In this document: positions 1-8,668 of the stretch, piece by piece
Layout: each line of letters starts with the position of its first letter
How positions within the stretch are numbered: the first letter of the stretch is position 1
Origin: Mesolinea sp040772305
GTDB taxonomy: Bacteria > Chloroflexota > Anaerolineae > Anaerolineales > Anaerolineaceae
DNA length: 64,000 nucleotides
NCBI GenBank assembly: GCA_040772305.1
Contig: JAXGYK010000001.1
Location: 1,612,001 to 1,676,000 of the forward strand
Reading direction: 5' to 3'
The notes under the pieces: generated by a model
Databases searched by the model: none
Told to the model about the DNA's origin: nothing
Seen by the model: only the letters and a program-made list of their open reading frames with translations
Made by a program: the position numbers and the translations under genes

Positions 1-1062
1 GATTGCTCTGGTCGTATCACCTTGATGCAGACATTTAGCAATAATACGCCGAGCTTTCCACTGGAGTATGTTTGCTGGGAACGAGAGGGTCACGGGCCAG
101 TAGATTATCTGCATGGGATTGCCTGGAGTTGTAATATTTATTGGTATAAGGTGGGGGGTGGCTACGATGCTGAACTGCCAGGCGGTGGTCTGGGAATTGT
201 GCGCATGAATGAATATGCACGCGCTTTAGGCTATGGTTTATACACGAATATTGAGCTGGAAGGCGAAGACCCTGGTTTGGTACCCGACCCAACCTGGAAG
301 CGACGAAATCAGGGCGAAAATTGGGCTACAGGAGACACGTACCTGGCTGCGGTGGGGCAGGGTTATGTGCTGGCGACACCGGTGCAGGTGCTGAACTCGA
401 TTGCAACCATTGCCAACGATGGCAAGCATATGCAGATGACCTTGATACACCATATCATCGGGCCGGATGGCGATGTAACCAAGGCTTTTGAGCCTAAAAT
501 GCTTTGGGATATCACCAAAGATCCGCTGATTGGTGTATTTGATGAAAATAATCAGCCGGTTACTTACATCAATGAAGCCGGTGAGCGTGTACAGGAGAAG
601 AAGACTGTGCAGCCCTGGATTGTTGCCCTGGCGAAACGTGGAATGGAAATGGTTACGGTAGGAGATGGTACTGCCCATTTTGAATTTGAAGGAGACGACA
701 ATCATGTGGCAGGGAAGACAGGAACCGCTGAGTATTGCGATAACCTGGCAATCTCGCAGGGGTGGTGTGATGAGACTTTTAAAACCTGGCCTGCTCATGC
801 CTGGTTTGTTGGCTACGCTCCCAGAGAGGATCCTGAAATTGCGGTAGTTGCTTTTGCCTATAACGGGAAAGAGGGTTCAACTTTGGCAGCACCGATTGTG
901 CGCAAAATTATCGACGCATACTTTGAATTCAAAGAGGCGGATGGCATTGAGGACAATACTCTGCCCGAACCAACAGGAGGTAGCGGCTTGCAAAGCTTCC
1001 TGAGTGTTCCGGTTCCGGCTGTGGTTGTGCCTGTTAACCCATACGCGGTAAGATTACCCTAG
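1..1062 (+). CDS. mrdA: Penicillin-binding protein 2-type transpeptidase, C-terminal part (5' end outside window)
   Basis: This is the C-terminal transpeptidase part of a class B penicillin-binding protein, which cross-links peptidoglycan for cell elongation outside the membrane. The frame is open to base 1, so the true start and the Ser-x-x-Lys active-site motif lie upstream of the window. Visible motifs are the SxN motif (Ser-Cys-Asn, in SCNIYWYK near base 150) and the third motif KTGTAE near base 715. The pattern of a CW residue pair, HG and then SCN is typical of PBP2. RodA lies two genes downstream, which supports PBP2 over a division PBP. The gene ends 7 bases before minC. Truncation is due only to the window edge. 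Confidence 0.9.
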   Translation, partial: DCSGRITLMQTFSNNTPSFPLEYVCWEREGHGPVDYLHGIAWSCNIYWYKVGGGYDAELPGGGLGIVRMNEYARALGYGLYTNIELEGEDPGLVPDPTWKRRNQGENWATGDTYLAAVGQGYVLATPVQVLNSIATIANDGKHMQMTLIHHIIGPDGDVTKAFEPKMLWDITKDPLIGVFDENNQPVTYINEAGERVQEKKTVQPWIVALAKRGMEMVTVGDGTAHFEFEGDDNHVAGKTGTAEYCDNLAISQGWCDETFKTWPAHAWFVGYAPREDPEIAVVAFAYNGKEGSTLAAPIVRKIIDAYFEFKEADGIEDNTLPEPTGGSGLQSFLSVPVPAVVVPVNPYAVRLP

Positions 1063-1069
1063 AGGTATT

Positions 1070-1744
1070 TTGGATCAGGAAATAACGATAAAAGGCGTAA
1101 AGGGCGGATTATTAGTAAAACTGCCCGTTATATCTGCCCAGCTGCAGCGTGAAGTATTGATTCGGCGTATCCAAAGCCAGGAACGCTTCTTTAAAGGCGG
1201 AAGAATGGCTTTGGATTTGCAGGACGCTACCTGGACGGAAAAAGAAGTGGAGAATTTACTGCGGGATTTGAGTGATGAAGGCGTCTGCTTATGGGCAATT
1301 TTGTCTTCAGACCCGATCACACTTGCAGCGGCCTCAGCCTTTGGAATTCCGAATACGATCGGTGGGCAGGGGGCCGCACATTCAGCTATTCAGTCTGTGC
1401 ACCTGGCTTCTTCCTGGACGAACCTGGAAATCGAAAATGGACAGACGCGTGAGTTCAGCAGTGACCAAGTGTTATTGGGCGATTTACCCAGCAGTGCCGT
1501 GTTGAATGCGCAGAAGAGCCTGCTGGTTTGGGGCAGTGTGTATGGCAGAATCAATGCAAATATTCGCAAAGACACCAACGCCTGGTTAGGAATTTTACGA
1601 AATTACAGCTGCTCAATTTGCTTTGCGGGTGAGAATGTGGAAATTACGAAGGCAGCCCGCAGTGGAGCATGTTTGCGCGTGGCCAATGTAGACGGAAAGG
1701 TGCAATTGCATCTGGAAAAGGCGCCGAGGTCTTTGTTCTCATGA
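1070..1744 (+). CDS. minC: Septum site-determining protein MinC
   Basis: MinC blocks FtsZ ring formation away from midcell, normally as a complex with the ATPase MinD at the membrane. The C-terminal half (about residues 130-215) has the MinC beta-helix pattern: GDLPSSAVLNAQKSLLVWG, then YGRINANI, then a stretch on cysteine and alanine-rich turns. The N-terminal half (about 1-100) fits the FtsZ-binding domain but is more diverged. The start is TTG with AGAGG 7 bases upstream. The stop overlaps the rodA start by four bases (ATGA), so the two are translationally coupled. No minD or minE is beside it. The 224 aa length is usual for the family. Confidence 0.85.
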   Translation: MDQEITIKGVKGGLLVKLPVISAQLQREVLIRRIQSQERFFKGGRMALDLQDATWTEKEVENLLRDLSDEGVCLWAILSSDPITLAAASAFGIPNTIGGQGAAHSAIQSVHLASSWTNLEIENGQTREFSSDQVLLGDLPSSAVLNAQKSLLVWGSVYGRINANIRKDTNAWLGILRNYSCSICFAGENVEITKAARSGACLRVANVDGKVQLHLEKAPRSLFS

Positions 1745-2871
1745 ATACCAAGGATATATGGAACCGTTTTGACTTCTGGCTCTTTGCTGCTACCTTGCTG
1801 CTTTCGGTCTTTGGAATTGCGTTGATTTCTTCGGCTATTGCAGGGAACCCAACCCTTGCCGATCACCCTAAGCGACAGGCGATATTTCTGGTAATTGGGC
1901 TGGTATTTCTTTTTTTGATTGCGCGTTTCGATTATCACATTTGGCAAACGCTGAGCAGGCCCTTTTATTTGGCGGTTATGGCTTTGTTGATAATAGTTTT
2001 TATATTGGGTGCGGCAAAATTTGGCGCTGCACGCTGGCTTGAAGCAGGTTTGGTTTCCATTCAGCCTGCTGAATTGGCCAAGATTGCAATCATCCTTTCT
2101 CTGGCCAAATTCTTTTCTAAGAATATTGAAAAGATTAATGACCCGCTGACCATTGCACGCAGTTTATTGCTTACCGTTGGTTTGGTGGGCTGGATTTATC
2201 TACAGCCTAACCTGAGTACCAGCATTGTGATTATGGTTTTGTGGGCGGGTATGCTGTGGATAAGCGGCTTAAAGACCAAGATTATTATGGCTGCAGCTGC
2301 AGTCGCAATTCTATTTATTGCTGTTTCAGCTGCCTTGGATTGGCCTTACCTTGAGCCGTATCAAAAATCGCGAATTACAAACTTTTTTAGCAAGCCAGAT
2401 ACCGCCGAGGCGCGCTATGGAGATACTTATAATGTGGACCAAGCCCTGATCAGTATTGGTTCTGGTTCCTGGTTGGGACAGGGATACGGACAGGGCCCGC
2501 AGGTGCAGCTGCGGTTTTTGAAAATCAGGCACAACGATTTCATTTTTTCGGTGCTTGCGCATGAATTCGGATTTGTAGGGACGGCGATTGTGCTTTGCCT
2601 GCTTGCCTTTGTGATTGTACGCTGTTTTATTGTTGCTCAGCATGCACCAGACGCGTACGGTGCTTTGCTGGCATACGGCTTTGGTTTATTGATGGCTTTT
2701 CAGATGATTGTGAATGTGGGGGTTAATTTACGGTTGCTGCCTGTAACCGGGTTAACCCTGCCCTTTATCAGCTATGGGGGATCGTCGCTGGTTTCGATGC
2801 TGATGGGCATTGGTTTTGTAGAGAGCATCAATATGCGCAGTGGTGACCTTAGTAGTGAGATGAGCAGGTAG
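1741..2871 (+). CDS. rodA: Rod shape-determining protein RodA (SEDS glycosyltransferase)
   Basis: RodA is a multispanning SEDS-family peptidoglycan glycosyltransferase that works with PBP2 in cell elongation. The protein has about ten hydrophobic segments and the SEDS C-terminal signature near residues 326-350 (NVGVNLRLLPVTGLTLPF followed by ISYGGSS). A further typical segment is PNLSTSIV near residue 163. An in-frame TTG at 1669 would add 24 residues lying inside minC. The ATG at 1741 is preferred because it overlaps the minC stop and begins just before the first membrane segment. The resulting 376 aa is the normal family length. A short spacer follows and then tRNA-Gln. Confidence 0.93.
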   Translation: MNTKDIWNRFDFWLFAATLLLSVFGIALISSAIAGNPTLADHPKRQAIFLVIGLVFLFLIARFDYHIWQTLSRPFYLAVMALLIIVFILGAAKFGAARWLEAGLVSIQPAELAKIAIILSLAKFFSKNIEKINDPLTIARSLLLTVGLVGWIYLQPNLSTSIVIMVLWAGMLWISGLKTKIIMAAAAVAILFIAVSAALDWPYLEPYQKSRITNFFSKPDTAEARYGDTYNVDQALISIGSGSWLGQGYGQGPQVQLRFLKIRHNDFIFSVLAHEFGFVGTAIVLCLLAFVIVRCFIVAQHAPDAYGALLAYGFGLLMAFQMIVNVGVNLRLLPVTGLTLPFISYGGSSLVSMLMGIGFVESINMRSGDLSSEMSR

Positions 2872-2928
2872 CTGCCAGCACAGAGGCGGAACGGACTTTT
2901 TTTGCTTTAATTCTGCGACCGGTATTCC

Positions 2929-2957
2929 TTGCAGGAAAGGCCTTATTGCTGTAAAAT
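2929..2957 (+). promoter_or_regulatory. Promoter of tRNA-Gln
   Basis: TTGCAG (2929-2934) and TAAAAT (2952-2957) are spaced by 17 bases and end 15 bases before the tRNA. The spacing and match fit a housekeeping sigma-70 promoter. Confidence 0.6.
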
Positions 2958-2972
2958 AAGCGCTCGACCCCA

Positions 2973-3043
2973 TGGGGGCTCGTCTAATGGCAGGACAGCA
3001 GACTCTGAATCTGTATGTATTGGTTCGACTCCAGTGCCCCCAG
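2973..3043 (+). tRNA. tRNA-Gln (anticodon CUG)
   Basis: The acceptor arms 2973-2979 and 3036-3042 pair over seven bases and the anticodon stem GCAGA/TCTGT closes a seven-base loop CTCTGAA. The anticodon is therefore CTG, for glutamine. The T-arm has the usual GGTTCGACTCC pattern. The 3' CCA is not encoded. The tRNA stands alone, between rodA and a terminator. Confidence 0.95.
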
Positions 3044-3044
3044 C

Positions 3045-3080
3045 AAAAAAGAGGAGTTAATTTTCTAACTCCTCTTTTTT
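3045..3080. terminator. Bidirectional intrinsic terminator
   Basis: AAAAAAGAGGAGTTA and TAACTCCTCTTTTTT form a long perfect stem around a short loop, with runs of A and T on its two sides. It can end both tRNA-Gln (plus) and the psuG operon (minus). Confidence 0.9.
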
Positions 3081-3105
3081 ATTTGACTGCCGATATAGAA
3101 AGATC

Positions 3106-4017
3106 TTACAAGGCGGCGTAAGCCTTCGCAATCCTGGAACCAAGTTTCGCATTGTTGTAAACCAATTGAATATTTGATTCGAGGCTCTTTCCTTCAGTTT
3201 GCTTGACTATTTCGGACAGCAAGAAAGGTGTAACATCTTTACCAGAAATTCCGAGGCGATCAGCTTCTTTTATTGAAGAATCTATCGTTCTTCCAATAAG
3301 ATCAGGATCCATTGAATATTCTTCTGGAATGGGGTTTACTATCAACAGACCGCCCCGTAGTCCTAAATCTTCCTTAGACTTCAATATCTGGGCTAATTCA
3401 TGTGGGTCATCGGAGAACAACTGCAAAGGAATCCCACTTTTGCGCGTATAAAACGCAGGTAACTCATCTGTTTTATAACCCAAGACAGTTACGCCTTTAG
3501 TCTCCAGATATTCCATCGTCCTTGGTAGATCCAGTATCGCTTTTGCGCCAGCACAAATTACTGTTACTGGAGTCTCCGCTAATTCTTCGAGATCTGCAGA
3601 GACATCCATGGTAGTTTCAAAACCTCTGTGCACTCCACCTATTCCACCGGTAACAAAAAACTTAATGCCTGCCTTAGCTGCACAAATCATTGTAGCGGCA
3701 ACTGTTGTAGCACCATAAAGTTTCCTGGCCAGGACAACTGGAATATCTCGCCGAGAAACTTTTTTCACGTTTTTATGTGTAGCCAGCAGTACCAGTTCTT
3801 CATCCGTCAACCCAATTTTAATTTCTCCTTCAAGAATGGCTATTGTTGCAGGTGTTGCTCCTTCTTGACGGATGATGTTTTCTACATTCCTGGCCATTTC
3901 TACATTCATTGGGTAGGGCATACCGTGGGAAATAATCGTTGATTCTAAAGCTACGACAGGGCGTCTCTCGCTTAGCGCTGTTTTTACTTCCTCGGAATAG
4001 CTAATGTTTTTTTTCAT
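3106..4017 (-). CDS. psuG: Pseudouridine-5'-phosphate glycosidase
   Basis: PsuG splits pseudouridine 5'-phosphate reversibly into uracil and ribose 5-phosphate, breaking a C-glycosidic bond in the cytoplasm. The family is recognised from the N-terminal pattern VVALESTIISHGMPYP, GATPATIAILEG (about 53-64) and the middle FVTGGIGGVHRG with the following STDL/ADLEELA region. The 303 aa length is the family norm. It is the last gene of the minus-strand operon that starts at the GntR gene, 12 bases after the substrate-binding protein gene. No PfkB-type pseudouridine kinase (PsuK), its usual partner, is in the window. The neighbouring PurM-like protein could be the missing kinase (inference). Confidence 0.93.
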   Translation of the reverse strand: MKKNISYSEEVKTALSERRPVVALESTIISHGMPYPMNVEMARNVENIIRQEGATPATIAILEGEIKIGLTDEELVLLATHKNVKKVSRRDIPVVLARKLYGATTVAATMICAAKAGIKFFVTGGIGGVHRGFETTMDVSADLEELAETPVTVICAGAKAILDLPRTMEYLETKGVTVLGYKTDELPAFYTRKSGIPLQLFSDDPHELAQILKSKEDLGLRGGLLIVNPIPEEYSMDPDLIGRTIDSSIKEADRLGISGKDVTPFLLSEIVKQTEGKSLESNIQLVYNNAKLGSRIAKAYAAL

Positions 4018-4029
4018 AGGTGACTTTTT

Positions 4030-5064
4030 CTACTTGTGTAGAGGTTCACTGGAAATCTCTACCTTGCCTTCCGTAATGTCTTTAAGAGCAGCTTCTACGT
4101 TTGATTTTGCTTCTTCCGAAATAGGCGAATTAGGCCCAAAATCAAAGGCAACTACACCTTCCTTCATCCCCATCTCAGTGCGTACGCCACCCTTAAATTC
4201 ACCTGCAATCGCACTCTCGATGAATGCAATTACCAGTTTGTCAAAATAGTTTAGCGCACTCCCTAATTCAAGGTGTTTGGTCGCGAAAACTTCGTCATAG
4301 TGGGTATCCCACGCCACATAATAGATATCACGTTCTGCCGCTGCTTGTGCAGTACCAGCACCTGTTCCACCTGCTGCACCAGCGATGACGTCTGCGCCTT
4401 TATCTACCATAGCTAATCCAAGGTCTTTCCCCGTGGTTGGATCCGTCCAAGTACCAGCATACGAGACTAGATCCGTAATATCAGGATTTACTCTGCGCAG
4501 ACCCTGTTGCCAACCAGCAATAATGGCATTGATAATTGGCTCATCCATACCACCAACAATCCCTACAATTCCGCTTTCACTCATGGAGGCACCAGCAACG
4601 CCAGCAAGATAGCCGGTTTCGGTACGGTTCAAACCAAATTCACCAACGTTGGAGAATTCAGCAATATTGGTGATTGTGCCATCAAGACTTCCAAAAAGAG
4701 TATCTGGAAAATCTTTTGCCACCTTCGTTGTAGCTTCAGCCATACTGGCATAAGTCGTGATGATCAGCTGGTATCCCTCTTCAGCCAAGGATCTAACTTT
4801 TGGCTCAAATTCACTGGGTTGTGTAGCTTCGAGCATCTTAATTTCCAGCTCAGGATGTTCAGTCTGGTACTCATTGAGCCCATTAACAAGGTTTACCAAC
4901 CATTCAGACCCATCCAAAGGCTGGTCTGAAACAAAAGCAACCCGAGTAATTTGGCTTGCGGTTTGATCAGAACCTTCAGTTTGGCTTGAGCTTTGTGATG
5001 TACAACCCGCCAATAAGCCTATCAATGTAATAGCAATCATTAAGATCCCAATGTACTTTTTCAT
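4030..5064 (-). CDS. BMP-family nucleoside-type ABC transporter substrate-binding lipoprotein
   Basis: This is an extracytoplasmic binding protein that captures a small ligand, probably a nucleoside, for the permeases encoded next to it. The N-terminus has a lipoprotein signal peptide with lipobox LLAGC (Cys21). The body matches the basic membrane protein (BMP/PnrA) family: TRVAFVSDQPLDGSEW near residue 40, GVAGASMSESGIVGIVGGMD in the middle and VDKGADVIAGAAGGTGAG after that. It lies between psuG and a permease gene. The ligand cannot be read from sequence. The BMP family mostly binds purine or other nucleosides, and psuG suggests pseudouridine as one candidate. Confidence 0.88.
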   Translation of the reverse strand: MKKYIGILMIAITLIGLLAGCTSQSSSQTEGSDQTASQITRVAFVSDQPLDGSEWLVNLVNGLNEYQTEHPELEIKMLEATQPSEFEPKVRSLAEEGYQLIITTYASMAEATTKVAKDFPDTLFGSLDGTITNIAEFSNVGEFGLNRTETGYLAGVAGASMSESGIVGIVGGMDEPIINAIIAGWQQGLRRVNPDITDLVSYAGTWTDPTTGKDLGLAMVDKGADVIAGAAGGTGAGTAQAAAERDIYYVAWDTHYDEVFATKHLELGSALNYFDKLVIAFIESAIAGEFKGGVRTEMGMKEGVVAFDFGPNSPISEEAKSNVEAALKDITEGKVEISSEPLHK

Positions 5065-5110
5065 TTTTCTCCTATTCCTCTTCTATGCAAATTTTGTAAT
5101 ATGGATCCAT

Positions 5111-6070
5111 CTACTCTGTTGATTGTTTCTTGATCATTCCCTCCTTATCAGAAATTAAATTAATTAAACCCAGGCGTCTCTTCCTTCGTTCGCTAATTAA
5201 CTTGGCCATTGTAGGTGAAATAACTGCAATTAATGCTAATACATAGGGTAGCATCCCCAGGAATTGCGGCGGAAAACCTTCTGTTGAGAGAACGTTTGAT
5301 ATTGCATCTGCCAATCCAAAAAGCAATGATGCAAATAGTGCGATTATAGGATTTGATTTAGTCATAATCAGTACAGCTAATGCAGTGAAACCTCGGCCAG
5401 CAGTCATTTCCACATTAAATAAGTTCATCGACATAGATAACTGGGCACCGGCTAACCCGCAGAATATTCCAGTTAGAGCTAATCCAATATATTTCCAAAT
5501 TCTTGGCTTTATGCCTGCAGCGCTCGCTGCTTCTTCATTTTGACCTACTGCACGAACAAAGAGTCCAAATTTCGTTTTGAATAACAAGAAATAGATGATT
5601 ATCGGTGAAATTAATGCTATATATACGATTAATGTCTGGTTATTCAGAATAGGACCAATAATAGGAATTTTGTTTAATAGACCTATTGATATAGGACGAA
5701 GCGAAAACCTGCTTTCGAGGATAATTTTTCCACTTGTACCAAATATGGGTTTCATGAGGAAACGGGTCAAACCACTAGTGAGCGTAATGAACGCAATAGC
5801 ACAAATGACAGGATTGACTTTTAATTCGATCACAAAGAATGCGTAAATAAGCGCATATATAGTAGTAAATACTATCCCCAGAATACAGCCGACAAGCAAA
5901 TCCTTCGTAATATAAGTTGCCGCAACGGCTGAAAAACAGCCCATTAACGCAAAAGCTTCCAGACCTAGATTGAAGATGTTAACCTTTAACGAAAAGAGAC
6001 CACCCATGGCAATTAAAAGAATAGGTGTTGCTAAGCGGACCATTGAATGCATCACTTGGAGGATATTCAT
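5111..6070 (-). CDS. ABC transporter permease, nucleoside type (NupQ/YufQ-like)
   Basis: This is one of the two membrane permeases of the BMP-type importer. It has about eight to nine hydrophobic segments and the BPD_transp_2 family pattern, for example SLKVNIFNLGLEAFALMG near residue 26 and GRGFTALAVLIM in the C-terminal half. The start overlaps the stop of the upstream permease by one base (TGATG), indicating translational coupling. The 319 aa is normal and this reading frame is intact. It would need the other permease and the ATPase, both of which carry lesions here. Confidence 0.9.
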   Translation of the reverse strand: MNILQVMHSMVRLATPILLIAMGGLFSLKVNIFNLGLEAFALMGCFSAVAATYITKDLLVGCILGIVFTTIYALIYAFFVIELKVNPVICAIAFITLTSGLTRFLMKPIFGTSGKIILESRFSLRPISIGLLNKIPIIGPILNNQTLIVYIALISPIIIYFLLFKTKFGLFVRAVGQNEEAASAAGIKPRIWKYIGLALTGIFCGLAGAQLSMSMNLFNVEMTAGRGFTALAVLIMTKSNPIIALFASLLFGLADAISNVLSTEGFPPQFLGMLPYVLALIAVISPTMAKLISERRKRRLGLINLISDKEGMIKKQSTE

Positions 6071-7101
6071 CAGCCTTCAACCTTTCTAGGTTTCCTTGTT
6101 CTAAAAACGCGTTGTAAAACTTTTATGGTGGCAAAGAGCATTACGAAGCCCTGGACAACAAGTACCAATTCGGATTGTACATTTGTCATTACTGACAATG
6201 AGACGCTGCCACTCTGTAATGCACCCAGAATTAATGCCCCGGCAATTAGTCCGGGTATTGAGCCGCTGCCGATTAGTGCAGCTGTCATACCCTAAAATCC
6301 CAGGTTGGCAGCAAATCCGTTGTAGACCCGATGGTAAACCCCAAATATCTCTCCTGCTATCGAGATACCGGAAAAAGCACCACCTATAAAACCTACGAGC
6401 AAAGTAAATTTGGCAATATCTATACCGCTTAGCTTGGCAAAAACAGAATTCTTGCCAATCAAACCGAGGCGGAAGCCCCAATGTGTACGGCTCATTACCA
6501 GTTGATATATGAAGATAATTACCAAAGCAGAAACGAGAATTGCAAGACTACTAAGCCGCGGAGTGATTTCGATGGAAAGTGCGGTCGATTTCCCTTTTTC
6601 TGCAATAGGACTATAGAGCAGAAGGTAATTCGTGAGCAAAACCAAAATGTAGTTCAGCAGCATTGCGATTATGACTTCATCAGTTCCTATTTTTGTTTTC
6701 AAAAGCGCGGGTATAAAGCAAATCAAGCCAGCCAACAAAATAGCTGCGGCAAGCATAATAATTAGCAATATCCCATCAGGCAGATCTCTAAATAGATATT
6801 GGGCGAAGGCAATCCCAATTGATGCTGCATACATTTGTCCTTCTTGTCCAATATTGAAGTAACCACTCCGCTCACAAACGGCAAAAGACAGGCCCAGCAT
6901 AATAATCGGCAAGGTAAAGCGAATTGTGCGTGTGATTGCAGACCATGAACCGAATGAGCCTATGAATAAAGCCTTGTAGGCTTGGAGAGGGTTTCCTCCC
7001 GAAACTGCAACTACAAGGCCCCCCATAATAAAAGCGATAATTACCGCGATTATCGGGTTGAGTAAATATGAAACAAAACGACTGGTATTAGTGTTCTTCA
7101 T
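6070..7101 (-). pseudogene. ABC transporter permease, nucleoside type (NupP/YufP-like), split by an in-frame amber codon
   Basis: This encodes the second permease of the importer but is interrupted by a TAG codon at 6294-6292. The first part (6292-7101, 269 codons) has the family pattern GYFNIGQEGQMYAAS and six to seven hydrophobic segments. The second part (6070-6288) continues in the same frame with MTAALIGSGSIPGLIAGAL, the expected C-terminal membrane segments. Only one codon (GGT) separates the stop from the ATG of the second part. The stop falls where relatives usually have a GF-x-G-I motif, so the lesion replaces a single residue. It may be a true nonsense mutation, a suppressed codon or a sequence error. 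Both flanking genes are close or overlapping. Confidence 0.85.
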
Positions 7102-7113
7102 AGCGGCAATTTC

Positions 7114-8656
7114 TCAATTTTTATTAAAGTCTGCATGTGCACCTCCCATTAGAAGGCCAATATCGGATTCTGTTACCTGTTTACTTCTTATCTGATCGCG
7201 AGTGACTTCCCCAGCGATTTTCCCGCCAAATAAGATTAGAACCCTATCTGACAAAGACATAAGCTCTTCGAGATCTGCTGAAATTAACAAAATCGAAGCA
7301 GATTTCTTACGCATGTCGAGAAGTACAGTTCTCACTGTGTTGATGGCTCCAATATCAAGTCCGCGGGTCGGCTGAGAGGCAATGATGACCTTTGGTTGAT
7401 TCGCAAGCTCACGGGCAAGAATGACTTTTTGCAGGTTGCCACCAGACAGTTTCCCTACATTTTCCGAAAGGTTTGCACCACGGATATCAAATTCCTTGAT
7501 TGCGTTGTTTGCCATCTCCTTGATGTTTTTAAAATCAAGGAAACCATGTTTATTGAATTCAGGAGATTGGTCTCTACTGGCAAGCAGGTTGTCCTGAATG
7601 TTGGAATTAATAGATAAGCCCATAGTCATCCGATCTTCAGGAATGAGCGAAATACCCAATGACCTACGTTCAGATATCGACATTTGTGAAATATCGTTGC
7701 CATCAAGGTAAATTTTTCCGGCGGATGGAGGGTATAGGCCGATTATCAGTTCCTGCAATTCTTTTTGCCCGTTTCCTTCTACTCCGCCTATTCCTAAAAT
7801 TTCGCCGCGATATAGATCAAAGCTTAAATCGCGCAGTCTGGGAATTCCCTCGGAATCAACGGTCCAAAGTTTATCTAATGAAAGTACAACCTCATTGCTG
7901 GCGTCATCCGAAAGATTTTGGAGCAACTCAACATCTTGTTTTCCAATCATGGCTCTGGCCAGCTTAATTTCACTAGCATCTTCCTTTTCAAAGACCCCTG
8001 TTACTTCGCCTTTTTTCATCACCGTAATGCGATCTGCTACTTCCATTACCTCCCTTAATTTATGGGAAATAAAAACCACTGATTTACCATCACGCTTCAA
8101 GTCCGCAATGTTTTTAAAGAGTTCTTGACTTTCTTGGGGAGTGAGAACAGCAGTAGGCTCGTCGAGGATTAGGATTCGAGCTCCAAGGTAAAGCGTTTTA
8201 ATAATTTCAATTTTTTGTCTTTCACCAACGCTGAGACCACTAATTTTCTCATCCAGGCTGCATTTTAGACCAAAGGCATCGATGTATTTTTGACAGTCGC
8301 GCCGTGCTTTTTCATAATCTACTAACCCCATATTAGTAGGCACATTCCCCAGAATTATGTTTTCAAGAATTGACATATCATCTATGTGCATAAAATTCTG
8401 AAAAACCATCCCGATACCCATTTTCAAGGCGCCAGCGGTGTCGTATACAACAGGGACTCCATCAACGAATATTTCCCCTCCGTCTGGATGTGTCTGTTCC
8501 GTACAGGATCTTCATCAGCGTACTTTTTCCAGCCCCGTTCTCCCCAATCAGGGCATGAGTTTCACCAGGAAGCAGACTAAAATTTACCTTGTTGTTCGCA
8601 ACAAGCTGACCAAACTGCTTGGTAATAGATCGCATTTCAATAACTGGTTTAGTCAT
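7114..8656 (-). pseudogene. ABC transporter ATPase, nucleoside/sugar type (NupO/YufO-like), broken by a one-base frameshift
   Basis: This is a tandem-domain ATPase for the BMP-type importer. The first 64 codons (8656-8462) hold Walker A (GENGAGKST) and then leave frame. The rest (from about 8487 down to 7114) continues in another frame with PDGGEIFVDG and GIGMVFQNFMH, signature LSVGERQ, Walker B ILDEP, and a second domain with GVEGNGQKEL and LSGGNLQ. Omitting one base near 8488 (A on the plus strand) joins the two parts into a normal protein of about 513 aa with no gap in the family alignment. The cause may be mutation or a sequence error; the site is not a homopolymer. Confidence 0.88.
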
Positions 8657-8668
8657 TATTGGACCCCA

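Noticed and set aside
22..1062. Start of PBP2 at TTG 22
   Set aside because: The frame is open to base 1 with conserved residues (Cys-Ser-Gly) before it, so the start lies outside the window.
1669..1740. RodA start at the upstream TTG (24 extra residues)
   Set aside because: The extension lies inside minC and is unlike RodA; the ATG at 1741 overlaps the minC stop as coupled genes do.
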